From NCBI GenBank assembly GCA_946415785.1, contig CAMKTV010000011.1, forward strand, positions 1 through 32,854: a stretch of 32,854 bases of DNA. Direction: 5' to 3'. Source of the stretch: an uncultured Solobacterium sp. (lineage in GTDB: Bacteria > Bacillota_I > Bacilli_A > Erysipelotrichales > Erysipelotrichaceae). The notes below the pieces were generated by a model, which worked only from the letters and a program-made list of their open reading frames with translations, was not told the origin of the DNA and made no database searches. Shown one piece after another: positions 24,285 to 31,930 of the stretch. A program made the position numbers and the translations under genes. The stretch's first letter is position 1; the number at the start of each line of letters is the position of its first letter.

Positions 24285-24314
24285 GAAAAATAAGAAGCCT
24301 ATTGGCTTCTTATT
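24285..24314 (-). terminator. Rho-independent terminator of the DUF362 gene
   Basis: A perfect 11-bp stem, AATAAGAAGCC (24289-24299) with GGCTTCTTATT (24304-24314), a 4-nt loop, and on the minus strand a TTATTTTTC run. It overlaps the DUF362 stop codon and lies 10 bp from the opposing terminator. Confidence 0.8.
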
Positions 24315-25206
24315 CAACTTCTATTAATTCATATTCTTTATTGCCTACACCTAATTCATAAGCAGTATCAATAGTATGAGTACCATTCCTTGAATTGATT
24401 CTTTCAAGTAATATTTCTTTGCCTGGATCATTTGCGTTTTTTACTAAATCAACACATGCTTTATCAATTGCTACAGGGTCTAAAGAAATTAAGATGCCAA
24501 TATCATTCATACATGGATCTTGTGCTTGGCCAAAGCCAACGCAATCGCAATCCACCGACATATTCTTCATGACATTGATGAATACCATGTTCCCTTTAAA
24601 ATGTTCAACAACTGCTTTTGCCGATTCAGCCATTGATTCTAAGAAATCATCTTGAGGTGGTAAATCATCCCATAGGATGTCTTGTTCACTGGCCAGTTTA
24701 TATTTACCAGCTGAATGAATATTAACTTTACCAGCACATGATGCACAACCTATAGATAATTGTTTTAACGCACCACCAAAGCCGCCCATCGGATGTCCTT
24801 TAAAATGTGACAACACCAGCATTGAATCATAATTAAGCATATTCTTGCCTACCAGATCTTCATTTAAATGTTTGCCCCAAGTTATAGGCAATGAAGCATC
24901 TTCATAAGCGTCCATAATATCAACATCAAAATATGAATCCCACTTATGATCATTGATTAATTTCTTATGTTTTGCGGTTGAATTACGACTGCCTTCGTAT
25001 GCAGTATTGCATTCCACAACTGTTCCTTTAACATAATCAATCATCGGCTTCCAAAATTCAGGATGAAGATAATTCTGATTTCCTTCTTCACCTGAATGTA
25101 CTTTACAAGCTACTTTGCCAACTAACTCTTTGCCTAGTAACTTATACATTTCCAAAACCTTCTTTTCAGTTAATTCCTTCGTGAAATAAACTTTTGATTT
25201 TTCCAT
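24310..25206 (-). CDS. DUF362-domain protein without ferredoxin module
   Basis: A 298-aa cytosolic protein matching the DUF362 family: 'CKVHSGEEGNQNYLHPEFW' near residue 35, 'LVLSHFKGHPMGGFGGALKQ' near 132 and 'GCASCAGKVNIH' just after it. Several relatives carry an added 4Fe-4S ferredoxin domain; here none is seen, but cysteines in 'CASC' and 'CDC' (near 217) could bind metal or a cluster. The biochemical role of DUF362 is not known to me. It has a clear GGAG ribosome-binding site 7 nt before the ATG and a TATAAT box (25225-25230) overlapping the ileS stop codon. It forms its own unit, convergent with the PIG-L/GPH operon. Confidence 0.8.
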   Translation of the reverse strand: MEKSKVYFTKELTEKKVLEMYKLLGKELVGKVACKVHSGEEGNQNYLHPEFWKPMIDYVKGTVVECNTAYEGSRNSTAKHKKLINDHKWDSYFDVDIMDAYEDASLPITWGKHLNEDLVGKNMLNYDSMLVLSHFKGHPMGGFGGALKQLSIGCASCAGKVNIHSAGKYKLASEQDILWDDLPPQDDFLESMAESAKAVVEHFKGNMVFINVMKNMSVDCDCVGFGQAQDPCMNDIGILISLDPVAIDKACVDLVKNANDPGKEILLERINSRNGTHTIDTAYELGVGNKEYELIEVE

Positions 25207-25224
25207 GTTTCGCTCCTTAATTAA

Positions 25225-25230
25225 ATTATA
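25225..25230 (-). promoter_or_regulatory. -10 box of the DUF362 gene
   Basis: Minus-strand TATAAT overlapping the ileS stop codon. It ends 18 nt before the ATG at 25206, so this transcript has a short leader with a GGAG ribosome-binding site. Confidence 0.55.
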
Positions 25231-27949
25231 AACTAATATCTTTTAATACACCTACACACCTGTCACATAATCCTTCAAGATTATCTGTTTCTGTTATATT
25301 CCAGCATCTTGGACATACTACGCCGTCTGCTTTTAATACTTTAACACCACAAACTTCATATTTGTTTAATTCTTCATTAGTTAAAGTTACTTTAGAAACA
25401 ATTAACCATTGATTAATCTTATCACCAAAATTATCTTGCAATAATTTCTTATCTTCATCATTTACTTCAAGTAATACATGAGCTTCTAAAGATTTACCAA
25501 TTACTTTTTCTTGTCTGGCTTCTTCTAAAGCTTTAAATGCATCATCTCTAATTTTATGAAGTCTAGCGAAGTTATTATTTATTCCTTCTTCGCCTTCATA
25601 TTTTTCTACTTCAGGGAATAAAGTATAATGAACACTATTTTCATCTGGTTTAAAGAATGAATATACTTCTTCACATGTAAAGCAAAGTACTGGACTCCAT
25701 AATTTAACTAAGACATCAGTAGCTTTTATTAAGACAGATTGAACTTGTCTTCTGCGTAATGAATTCTTTCCATCACAATATAAGATATCTTTTGCATAAT
25801 CACAATAATATGATGATAATTCATTAGTCATGAAATTAGTCATTGTGCTTGTTGCATTTACAAAGTCATAATTTTCATAAGCTTTCTTAACTTTTTCTAA
25901 CATCTTATTTAAGGCTACCATTATGAATTTATCAATTGGTTCTAATTCTTTATAAGGAATTAGTTCACCTTCAAAGTCACATGTATTTCCTAGTAAGAAT
26001 CTAAAGGTATTTCTGATTTTACGATATTGATCAGAAACTTGTTTTAAGTTAGAGTCTCCAATTCTCATGTCGGCTCTAAAGTCTTCGCTGGCTGCCCATA
26101 GTCTTAAAATATCAGCACCATATTTATCAATAATATCAAGCGGATTAACGACATTGCCTACTGATTTATGCATTGCGTTTCCTTTTGAGTCACATACATA
26201 GCCATGTGATAATACTGATTTATATGGAGCGGTTCCATGAGTTGCGACAGAAACGATTAATGATGAATTGAACCAACCACGATATTGGTCAGATCCTTCA
26301 AAATATAAGTCACATGGATATTCATATCCTCTTGCAATTAATTCATTCCAAGAAGAACCAGAATCAAACCAGACATCCATGATGTCTGTTTCTTTTGTGA
26401 AATTACCATTAGGAGATGCTGGATTAGAATAACCTTCTGGTAATAATTCTTTAGCATCTTTTTCAAACCAGGCATTTGAACCTTCTTTTTCAAATATTTT
26501 GGCAATATTTTCAAAGACATCTTTATCAATAATTGGTGTTTTATCTTCGTTATAGATAATTGGAATTGGAACACCCCATAGTCTTTGTCTAGAGATACAC
26601 CAGTCCTTACGGTCTTTAATCATATTTGTTAATCTGACTTCACCAAAAGAATTCCACCATTTGACATTTTTAATTGCTTCTAACAATTGTGGTTTAATTT
26701 TTTCAATTGAAGCGAACCATTGAACAGTAGCTCTAAAGATTACTTTCTTCTTTAAACGATCATCATGTGGATATGAGTGGGTTACCCATTCCATCTTTAA
26801 TAGACTTCCTAATTCATCTAATTTAACACAAACATCTTTATTCGCATCAAAGACAAATTTGCCTTCTAAATCTGGTCCAGCTTCTTTAGTTAAAACACCT
26901 TTATCATCTACTGGACAAAATGCTGGTAAGCCATATTTTTGGCCAACATAGAAGTCATCTAAACCATGACCTGGCGCCGTATGAACGCAACCCGTTCCAT
27001 CTTCATCAGTAACATGATTTCCTAAGATAACAACTGAATCCCTCTCAGGATAGAATGGATGTTTTACAGTAATGCCTTCTAGTTCTTTTCCTTTAAATGT
27101 CTTAACTACCTCACCACTTAATTCAAATTTTTCAAGCAGTGCATCTTTCATCTTGCTTAAGAAAATAAGTTTGCCTTTTTCTGTTTTAACAACAGCATAT
27201 TCTAGATCTGGATGTAAACAAATAGCTAAGTTAGCAGGAATAGTCCAAGGAGTAGTTGTCCAAATCACGAATCTTTCATCACCTTCAAGAACCCCTTTGC
27301 CATCGCTTACATCAAAAGCGACATAGATAGTTGGATCTTTAACATCAAAATAAACGATTTCACTATCCGCAATAGCTGTCTCTTGATATGGTGACCAATA
27401 GATTGGTTTTAGACCTTGGAAAATCATTCCATCAAGTGCCATCTTTGCGAAGCATCTAACTTGTCTAGCTTCAAATTCTGGATTGAAAGTAATATAAGGA
27501 TGCTCATAATCAGCTATTTGTCCTAAACGCTTTTCAGTGGCCATTTGATTGGCGATTTGACCTTTCGCATATTCTGCACATTTTTCTCTAAATTCTTTAG
27601 GACTAACTTCTTTACGATTAACACCTAATTTTTGAATTGCATTTTCAATTGGTAAACCATGAGTATCCCAACCAGGGAAAAATGGTGTATAAAAACCAGC
27701 CATCGCTTTTGATCTGACAATGATATCTTTAATGATTCTATTCATTGCGGTACCAGCATGCAGATTACCATTGGCATATGGTGGACCATCATGTAAGACA
27801 AAAGGTTTCTTGTCTTTATTCTTTTCTAAAATCTTGTGATAATAATCATCTTCTTGCCATCTTTGTAGAATAGTTGGTTCTTTACTAGGCAAGTTGCCTC
27901 TCATTTCAAAATCAGTTTTAGGCATTTGTAATGTGTCTTTGTATTCCAT
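25226..27949 (-). CDS. ileS: isoleucyl-tRNA synthetase (IleRS)
   Basis: Charges tRNA-Ile and edits valine. The start was set at the ATG at 27949 (MEYKDTLQMPKTDFEMRGNL) with GGAGG 4 nt before it, giving 907 aa; a longer in-frame start falls in the leader. The class I signature has the form His64-Ala-Gly-Thr67 ('PPYANGNLHAGTAMNR'), and the second reads 'KGNAMHKSVGN' in place of KMSKS. The editing-domain motif 'WTTTPWTIPANLA' is normal. The C-terminal zinc site has 'CPRCW' and 'CDRC'. Altered signatures occur in some Firmicute IleRS; see findings. Expression is under the T-box at 27962-28143. The upstream sepF gene is a usual neighbour. Confidence 0.97.
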   Translation of the reverse strand: MEYKDTLQMPKTDFEMRGNLPSKEPTILQRWQEDDYYHKILEKNKDKKPFVLHDGPPYANGNLHAGTAMNRIIKDIIVRSKAMAGFYTPFFPGWDTHGLPIENAIQKLGVNRKEVSPKEFREKCAEYAKGQIANQMATEKRLGQIADYEHPYITFNPEFEARQVRCFAKMALDGMIFQGLKPIYWSPYQETAIADSEIVYFDVKDPTIYVAFDVSDGKGVLEGDERFVIWTTTPWTIPANLAICLHPDLEYAVVKTEKGKLIFLSKMKDALLEKFELSGEVVKTFKGKELEGITVKHPFYPERDSVVILGNHVTDEDGTGCVHTAPGHGLDDFYVGQKYGLPAFCPVDDKGVLTKEAGPDLEGKFVFDANKDVCVKLDELGSLLKMEWVTHSYPHDDRLKKKVIFRATVQWFASIEKIKPQLLEAIKNVKWWNSFGEVRLTNMIKDRKDWCISRQRLWGVPIPIIYNEDKTPIIDKDVFENIAKIFEKEGSNAWFEKDAKELLPEGYSNPASPNGNFTKETDIMDVWFDSGSSWNELIARGYEYPCDLYFEGSDQYRGWFNSSLIVSVATHGTAPYKSVLSHGYVCDSKGNAMHKSVGNVVNPLDIIDKYGADILRLWAASEDFRADMRIGDSNLKQVSDQYRKIRNTFRFLLGNTCDFEGELIPYKELEPIDKFIMVALNKMLEKVKKAYENYDFVNATSTMTNFMTNELSSYYCDYAKDILYCDGKNSLRRRQVQSVLIKATDVLVKLWSPVLCFTCEEVYSFFKPDENSVHYTLFPEVEKYEGEEGINNNFARLHKIRDDAFKALEEARQEKVIGKSLEAHVLLEVNDEDKKLLQDNFGDKINQWLIVSKVTLTNEELNKYEVCGVKVLKADGVVCPRCWNITETDNLEGLCDRCVGVLKDISL

Positions 27950-27961
27950 AAATCCTCCAAT

Positions 27962-28008
27962 AAAAATAAAAAGGCAGCCCAAGGGCGCAAACGCGCGGTA
28001 CCACCTTT
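27962..28008 (-). terminator. regulated terminator of the ileS T-box
   Basis: AAAGGTGGT (from 28008 down) can pair with GGGCTGCCTTT just before a T5-A-T5 run, with an inner GC-rich part (GCGCG, TTT, GCGC). The 5' arm is the T-box itself, so terminator and antiterminator exclude each other. Confidence 0.7.
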
Positions 28009-28143
28009 GTTTATAACTTTTCTCTTAACGCGAGTAACGTCTTATCTTATGTATTAATAAGATGCTTGTAAGTGATATCTTAAATAAATCCATGCCCCTT
28101 TCCACCAAACAGGACTCTCTATAATTTCAGTTATTTAAGCGTG
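27962..28143 (-). ncRNA. T-box riboswitch, isoleucine (AUC specifier)
   Basis: On the minus strand, in the ileS leader. The T-box bulge AAGGTGGTACCGCG lies at 28007-27994, and the stem I marks AGAGAGTCC and GGTGGAAAGG are present upstream. A stem I helix pairs CTTAAATAA with TTATTTAAG, and directly after it comes 'AGATATCACT', giving AUC (28076-28074), an Ile codon followed by a purine, as specifier. The alternative hairpin pairs AAAGG of the T-box with CCTTT and is followed by a T-rich run (27962-27972), a transcription terminator. Uncharged tRNA-Ile should open it and turn on ileS. Confidence 0.92.
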
Positions 28144-28158
28144 TCTTAGTCTTTGCAA

Positions 28159-28560
28159 TTAATTTTCTTCTCGATTGTTTACATCAATCTTGCCAGCAAC
28201 CTGCAGATTTCTTGGTGAACATAATATCACATTTTCACCAATCATCTTAATTGAGCCGCCAACACCAAATACAACACCATTTAAAAAGTCGATTGTTCTT
28301 TGGCGTAATTCACTTGGCATCTTATGCAAGTTGATGCAACAAGCTCTTTTATGTTTAATGTGGTTAGCCATTTCACCAGCTTCTTCAAAACCTCTAGGTT
28401 CAAATAAAACGATATTAGCATTTGTAGGAATAGCACTTGCAGTTTCATCTTGTGCCTGTTCATAAGCACTTACTGCTTTGGCTTCTTCTTCTGAAAGTTC
28501 TAATTCATTTTCTTCTTCTTCTGGTGCAATAAATTCTTTAATATTTTGAATAAAACCCAT
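28159..28560 (-). CDS. sepF: cell division protein SepF
   Basis: A 133-aa protein with an N-terminal amphipathic membrane-binding stretch ('MGFIQNIKEFI'), an acidic linker (about 14-45) and the SepF/DUF552 core ('ANIVLFEPRGFEEAGEMANH', then 'KRACCINLHKMPSELRQRTI' and 'GVVFGVGGSIKMIGENVILC'). SepF anchors FtsZ at the membrane and helps form an orderly septum. A GGAG site precedes the ATG; the likely -10 (TAAAAT, 28583-28588) leaves a leader of about 15-20 nt. It is followed directly by the ileS T-box leader, as in the conserved sepF...ileS order of Firmicutes, though here the usual ylmG, ylmH and divIVA genes between them are missing. Confident. Confidence 0.92.
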   Translation of the reverse strand: MGFIQNIKEFIAPEEEENELELSEEEAKAVSAYEQAQDETASAIPTNANIVLFEPRGFEEAGEMANHIKHKRACCINLHKMPSELRQRTIDFLNGVVFGVGGSIKMIGENVILCSPRNLQVAGKIDVNNREEN

Positions 28561-28607
28561 AACTTGCTCCTTTTACTTTCTTATTTTAACACAAGAGAGT
28601 TTTAATA

Positions 28608-28613
28608 TATAAT
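28608..28613 (+). promoter_or_regulatory. -10 box of the DUF3899-like gene (leaderless start)
   Basis: Perfect TATAAT ending 6 nt before the ATG at 28620, with no Shine-Dalgarno. It lies divergent to sepF in a 59-bp gap. Confidence 0.6.
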
Positions 28614-28619
28614 TTTAGT

Positions 28620-28973
28620 ATGAAATTTAAAAATATCTCTCTTAAAACATTATTGATTTTCTTATTTATCTATCTTTTATATCCTGTTGTAAAAGCAGTT
28701 GTATCAGATGATCATTTATTAGTTTTTTCTGATTCATGTTTAATAATTGGTTTGGTTTCTATCTTTTTTGGTGTATTTAATTCCTTTGTCTTACATGGTG
28801 ATTATGATATTGCTTCATACATATTGAATAAAAAAAGATTAAAAAATGAAGGCATTGATTATAAAGAATATTTAAATGAACGTAAAGAAAAAAGAAAGGA
28901 TAGTTTTAACTACCCTCTTTTTATTGGAATATTAATGATATTATTCTCATTAATCTCAGCTATAATTGTTTAA
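28620..28973 (+). CDS. small membrane protein, DUF3899-like
   Basis: A 117-aa protein with about three membrane segments (near 8-27, 36-58 and 98-116) and a basic cytoplasmic loop between the second and third ('[19 protein letters not shown]'). The pattern resembles the DUF3899 family ('[18 protein letters not shown]' is close to its typical 'FSDALFI.GL...' stretch); function unknown. It is divergent from sepF and its last 4 bp overlap the 3' end of the oppF-type gene on the other strand. No terminator is visible between them. Confidence 0.65.
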   Translation: MKFKNISLKTLLIFLFIYLLYPVVKAVVSDDHLLVFSDSCLIIGLVSIFFGVFNSFVLHGDYDIASYILNKKRLKNEGIDYKEYLNERKEKRKDSFNYPLFIGILMILFSLISAIIV

Positions 28974-29926
28974 CCTCTAGCTTCCATTTCCTGAAGCTTA
29001 GCTTCATATTCTTTCATTTCTCTATCATTTGCAAATACAAAGTGTCCTGGACGAATTTCTTGAAGGATTGGTTTTTCACCTGAGTGATCTCTCTTTGATT
29101 CATCATAGACAATTAATTCTTTCTTCTTTTCAATGCGTGGATCTGGCATTGGTACAGCTGATAATAAAGAAATAGTATATGGATGAAGTGGATATTTAAA
29201 CAATGTTTCTGTTTCAGCTATTTCCACGATTCTTCCTAAGTGAATAACAGCGATTCTATCAGATATAAATCTTACTACTGATAAATCGTGAGCAATGAAT
29301 AAATATGTTAAGCCTTTTTCTTCTTTTAATTTATTCATTAGATTTAGAACTTGCGCACGAATTGATACATCAAGTGCTGAAATAGGTTCATCCGCAACAA
29401 TCAATTCAGGTTCCATAATCATCGCTCTAGCGATACCAACTCTTTGTCTTTGGCCACCAGAGAATTCATGTGGATATCTTGATTTATGTTCTGGTAATAA
29501 GCCTACATCTTTTAAAGCTTTATCGACTTTTTCAATACGATCTGCTTCATCTTTGTATAAATGGAAATTATATAAACCTTCAGAGATACAATATTCAATT
29601 GTCGCTCTTTCATTTAAAGATGCTGCTGGATCTTGGAATATCATTTGAATAGATCTGATTACATCTCTATCTTCTTCTTTAGAAATCCTGCCAGAAATTC
29701 TTTTTCCTTTAAAGAGAATCTCACCCTTTGAAAGCTCGTTGATTCTCATGATAGCTCTTCCAATTGTTGTCTTACCTGAACCAGATTCACCTACAAGAGA
29801 GAATGTTTCACCACGATAAATATCAAAGTTCGCATTTTTAACAGCTCTAAATAGTTTTTTACCACCATTGTCGAAGGCAACGTCGGCACCTTTTACTGAA
29901 AGTAATACTTCTTTATTGTTCGACAT
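28970..29926 (-). CDS. oppF: oligopeptide ABC transporter ATP-binding protein, OppF/AmiF type
   Basis: A 318-aa ATPase of a peptide importer. Walker A '[14 protein letters not shown]', signature '[16 protein letters not shown]', Walker B '[12 protein letters not shown]' and switch His '[11 protein letters not shown]' are intact. The C-terminal part '[16 protein letters not shown]' and '[12 protein letters not shown]' resembles AmiF of streptococci. It pairs with OppD in the same operon, overlapping its 3' end by 14 bp, with GGGAGG before the ATG. Confident. Confidence 0.94.
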   Translation of the reverse strand: MSNNKEVLLSVKGADVAFDNGGKKLFRAVKNANFDIYRGETFSLVGESGSGKTTIGRAIMRINELSKGEILFKGKRISGRISKEEDRDVIRSIQMIFQDPAASLNERATIEYCISEGLYNFHLYKDEADRIEKVDKALKDVGLLPEHKSRYPHEFSGGQRQRVGIARAMIMEPELIVADEPISALDVSIRAQVLNLMNKLKEEKGLTYLFIAHDLSVVRFISDRIAVIHLGRIVEIAETETLFKYPLHPYTISLLSAVPMPDPRIEKKKELIVYDESKRDHSGEKPILQEIRPGHFVFANDREMKEYEAKLQEMEARG

Positions 29927-30986
29927 AATATGCGCCTCCCTTCTCAGTCATAAGCGTAATCTTTTCATGAAGATCCTTTATAACTTCTGGTTTTTCTACT
30001 TTTGGAGCACGAGGATCTAATAACCATGTCTTTGCGTAATGTGTATCAGATATCTTAAAGAATGGTGGTTCTTGTTCGAAGTCAATCTTTAAGGCATATT
30101 TGTTTCTAGGTGCAAAGGCATCACCCTTAATCTCGTTATATAGTGAAGGTGGAGTGCCATGAATTGAATATAATTCTTTACCCTTTTCACCTAATTGAGG
30201 AAGTGATGATAATAATGCCCAAGTATATGGATGAGCTGGTTCATAGAATATTTCTTCAACTGTTCCATATTCAATGATTTGGCCGCCATACATAACACCT
30301 ACTCTATCCGCAACATTAGCTACAACACCTAAGTCATGAGTGATATAGATAGTTGTGAACTTAAGTTCCTGTTGTAACTTCTTAATCAAATCAATGATTT
30401 GAGCTTGGATTGTTACATCAAGAGCTGTAGTAGGTTCATCACAAATTAGAATTTGTGGGTGACATGATAAAGCAATTGCGATAACGATTCTTTGTCTCAT
30501 ACCACCTGAATATTGGAAAGGATATTCATCAAAACGTTTTTCAGCATTGATAATACCAACTCTTTCCATAATTTCGATAGCCTGTTTTTTAGCTTCGGCA
30601 TTAGATACTTTTTGGTGTTTAACGATAACTTCAGTAATTTGTGAGCCAATTGTTCTAATTGGGTTTAATGAAGTCATTGGGTCTTGGAAGATAGTTGCAA
30701 TCTTAGCACCTCTTATACCTTCCCAGTCCTTATCAGTTTTTAATTGCGTTAAATCTTTTCCATCATACATTACTGAACCATTGGCAATTTGACCGTTTGA
30801 TTCCAGCATGCCTGTGAAAGTCTTAGTGAATACTGATTTACCACTTCCAGATTCACCAACGATGGCGAATGTTTCACCTTCATATAAATCAAGAGAAACA
30901 TTTCTGATTGCTGTTAGATAATTATCTCTAACTCTAAATTTAACAACGATATCTTTAGCAGATAAAATTATATTTCTTTCTTCCAT
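29913..30986 (-). CDS. oppD: oligopeptide ABC transporter ATP-binding protein, OppD/AmiE type
   Basis: A 357-aa ATPase. Walker A '[14 protein letters not shown]', signature '[15 protein letters not shown]', Walker B '[12 protein letters not shown]' and switch His '[13 protein letters not shown]' are intact. The C-terminal oligopeptide-type region lacks the cysteines that many OppD proteins use to bind an iron-sulfur cluster: the segment reads '[12 protein letters not shown]' where canonical members have C-x-F-x-x-R-C. This and '[20 protein letters not shown]' resemble streptococcal AmiE. It has AGGAGG 7 nt before the ATG and follows oppC by 11 bp. Confident. Confidence 0.94.
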   Translation of the reverse strand: MEERNIILSAKDIVVKFRVRDNYLTAIRNVSLDLYEGETFAIVGESGSGKSVFTKTFTGMLESNGQIANGSVMYDGKDLTQLKTDKDWEGIRGAKIATIFQDPMTSLNPIRTIGSQITEVIVKHQKVSNAEAKKQAIEIMERVGIINAEKRFDEYPFQYSGGMRQRIVIAIALSCHPQILICDEPTTALDVTIQAQIIDLIKKLQQELKFTTIYITHDLGVVANVADRVGVMYGGQIIEYGTVEEIFYEPAHPYTWALLSSLPQLGEKGKELYSIHGTPPSLYNEIKGDAFAPRNKYALKIDFEQEPPFFKISDTHYAKTWLLDPRAPKVEKPEVIKDLHEKITLMTEKGGAYYVEQ

Positions 30987-30997
30987 AATTCTACCTC

Positions 30998-31930
30998 CTA
31001 TCTGTGTGTACGTGGATCAGCCGCATCTGCGAGTTTCTGTCCAACGATATATAACGAAATAGATATGGTAGCTAATACACTAACTGGGATCCAGAATAAG
31101 TGTGGATAGCCTTTCATAAATGAAGTATATTGAGAAATAATCTTACCTAGTGATGCAATAGAAGATCCTAGACCTAAGCCCATGTATGATAAGAATACTT
31201 CATAAGAAATATAACTTGGAATAATTCTTGCGATATAAGTCATGATTACTGAAATCAAGTATGGAAGAATATTTTTAGTAATCATAGTCCAGGTTGAAGT
31301 ACCTAAACATTTTGAAGCTAAGTTATATTCTCTATCTCTAATAATCATTACTTGTGTTCTTATAAAATATGCTACGAATACCCACTCAGTTACAGTCATT
31401 GTAAAGATAAGTGGTTTAAAGCCAGAACCAAGAATATAAGATAGAATGATTGCAAGTAACAAGAATGGAACGTTAGATAAAACGTTATAGATTTCAATCA
31501 TCCATTTATCCATCTTCTTTGAAAAGCCCCAGATAGAACCAACAATGATACCGATAACCATATTGATTGCAGTACAGATTAAGGCAACAAGAATTGAATT
31601 CTTTGCGCCAGCCCATACAGCATCAAATACGGAATTACCGATATTATCTGTTCCAAACCAATAAGCTGAACTTGGTGATTGGAATTTCATTGCTGCATTG
31701 TTGATATTAGGAGCAATCATTGGATCATAGCCTGAAAAAATTGGTTGAATCATCGCAAAGCTGATAATGAATATTAACAGAATTGCTACACCGACAGTAA
31801 ATTTGTCTTTAAAGAAAGTTCTCCATACTGATTTCCAATATGAATAACGTGGAGCAGCAATATGTTCAGATTGATATTCATCAAAATCCGCAAAAGAGAA
31901 TAGATCTTTTTCTTTATTATTGTTTTCCAT
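30998..31930 (-). CDS. oppC: oligopeptide ABC transporter permease, OppC/AmiD type
   Basis: A 310-aa membrane protein with a cytoplasmic N-terminal tail (~45 residues), one leading helix, a periplasmic-side stretch with 'SPSSAYWFGTDNIGNSVFD' and five more helices. 'KCLGTSTWTMITKNILPYL' is the EAA-type loop that contacts the ATPases. OppC/DppC family pattern; streptococcal AmiD is the closest type. The ATG overlaps the oppB stop (TAATG), with AAGGAGG upstream, so it is coupled to oppB. Confident. Confidence 0.93.
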   Translation of the reverse strand: MENNNKEKDLFSFADFDEYQSEHIAAPRYSYWKSVWRTFFKDKFTVGVAILLIFIISFAMIQPIFSGYDPMIAPNINNAAMKFQSPSSAYWFGTDNIGNSVFDAVWAGAKNSILVALICTAINMVIGIIVGSIWGFSKKMDKWMIEIYNVLSNVPFLLLAIILSYILGSGFKPLIFTMTVTEWVFVAYFIRTQVMIIRDREYNLASKCLGTSTWTMITKNILPYLISVIMTYIARIIPSYISYEVFLSYMGLGLGSSIASLGKIISQYTSFMKGYPHLFWIPVSVLATISISLYIVGQKLADAADPRTHR

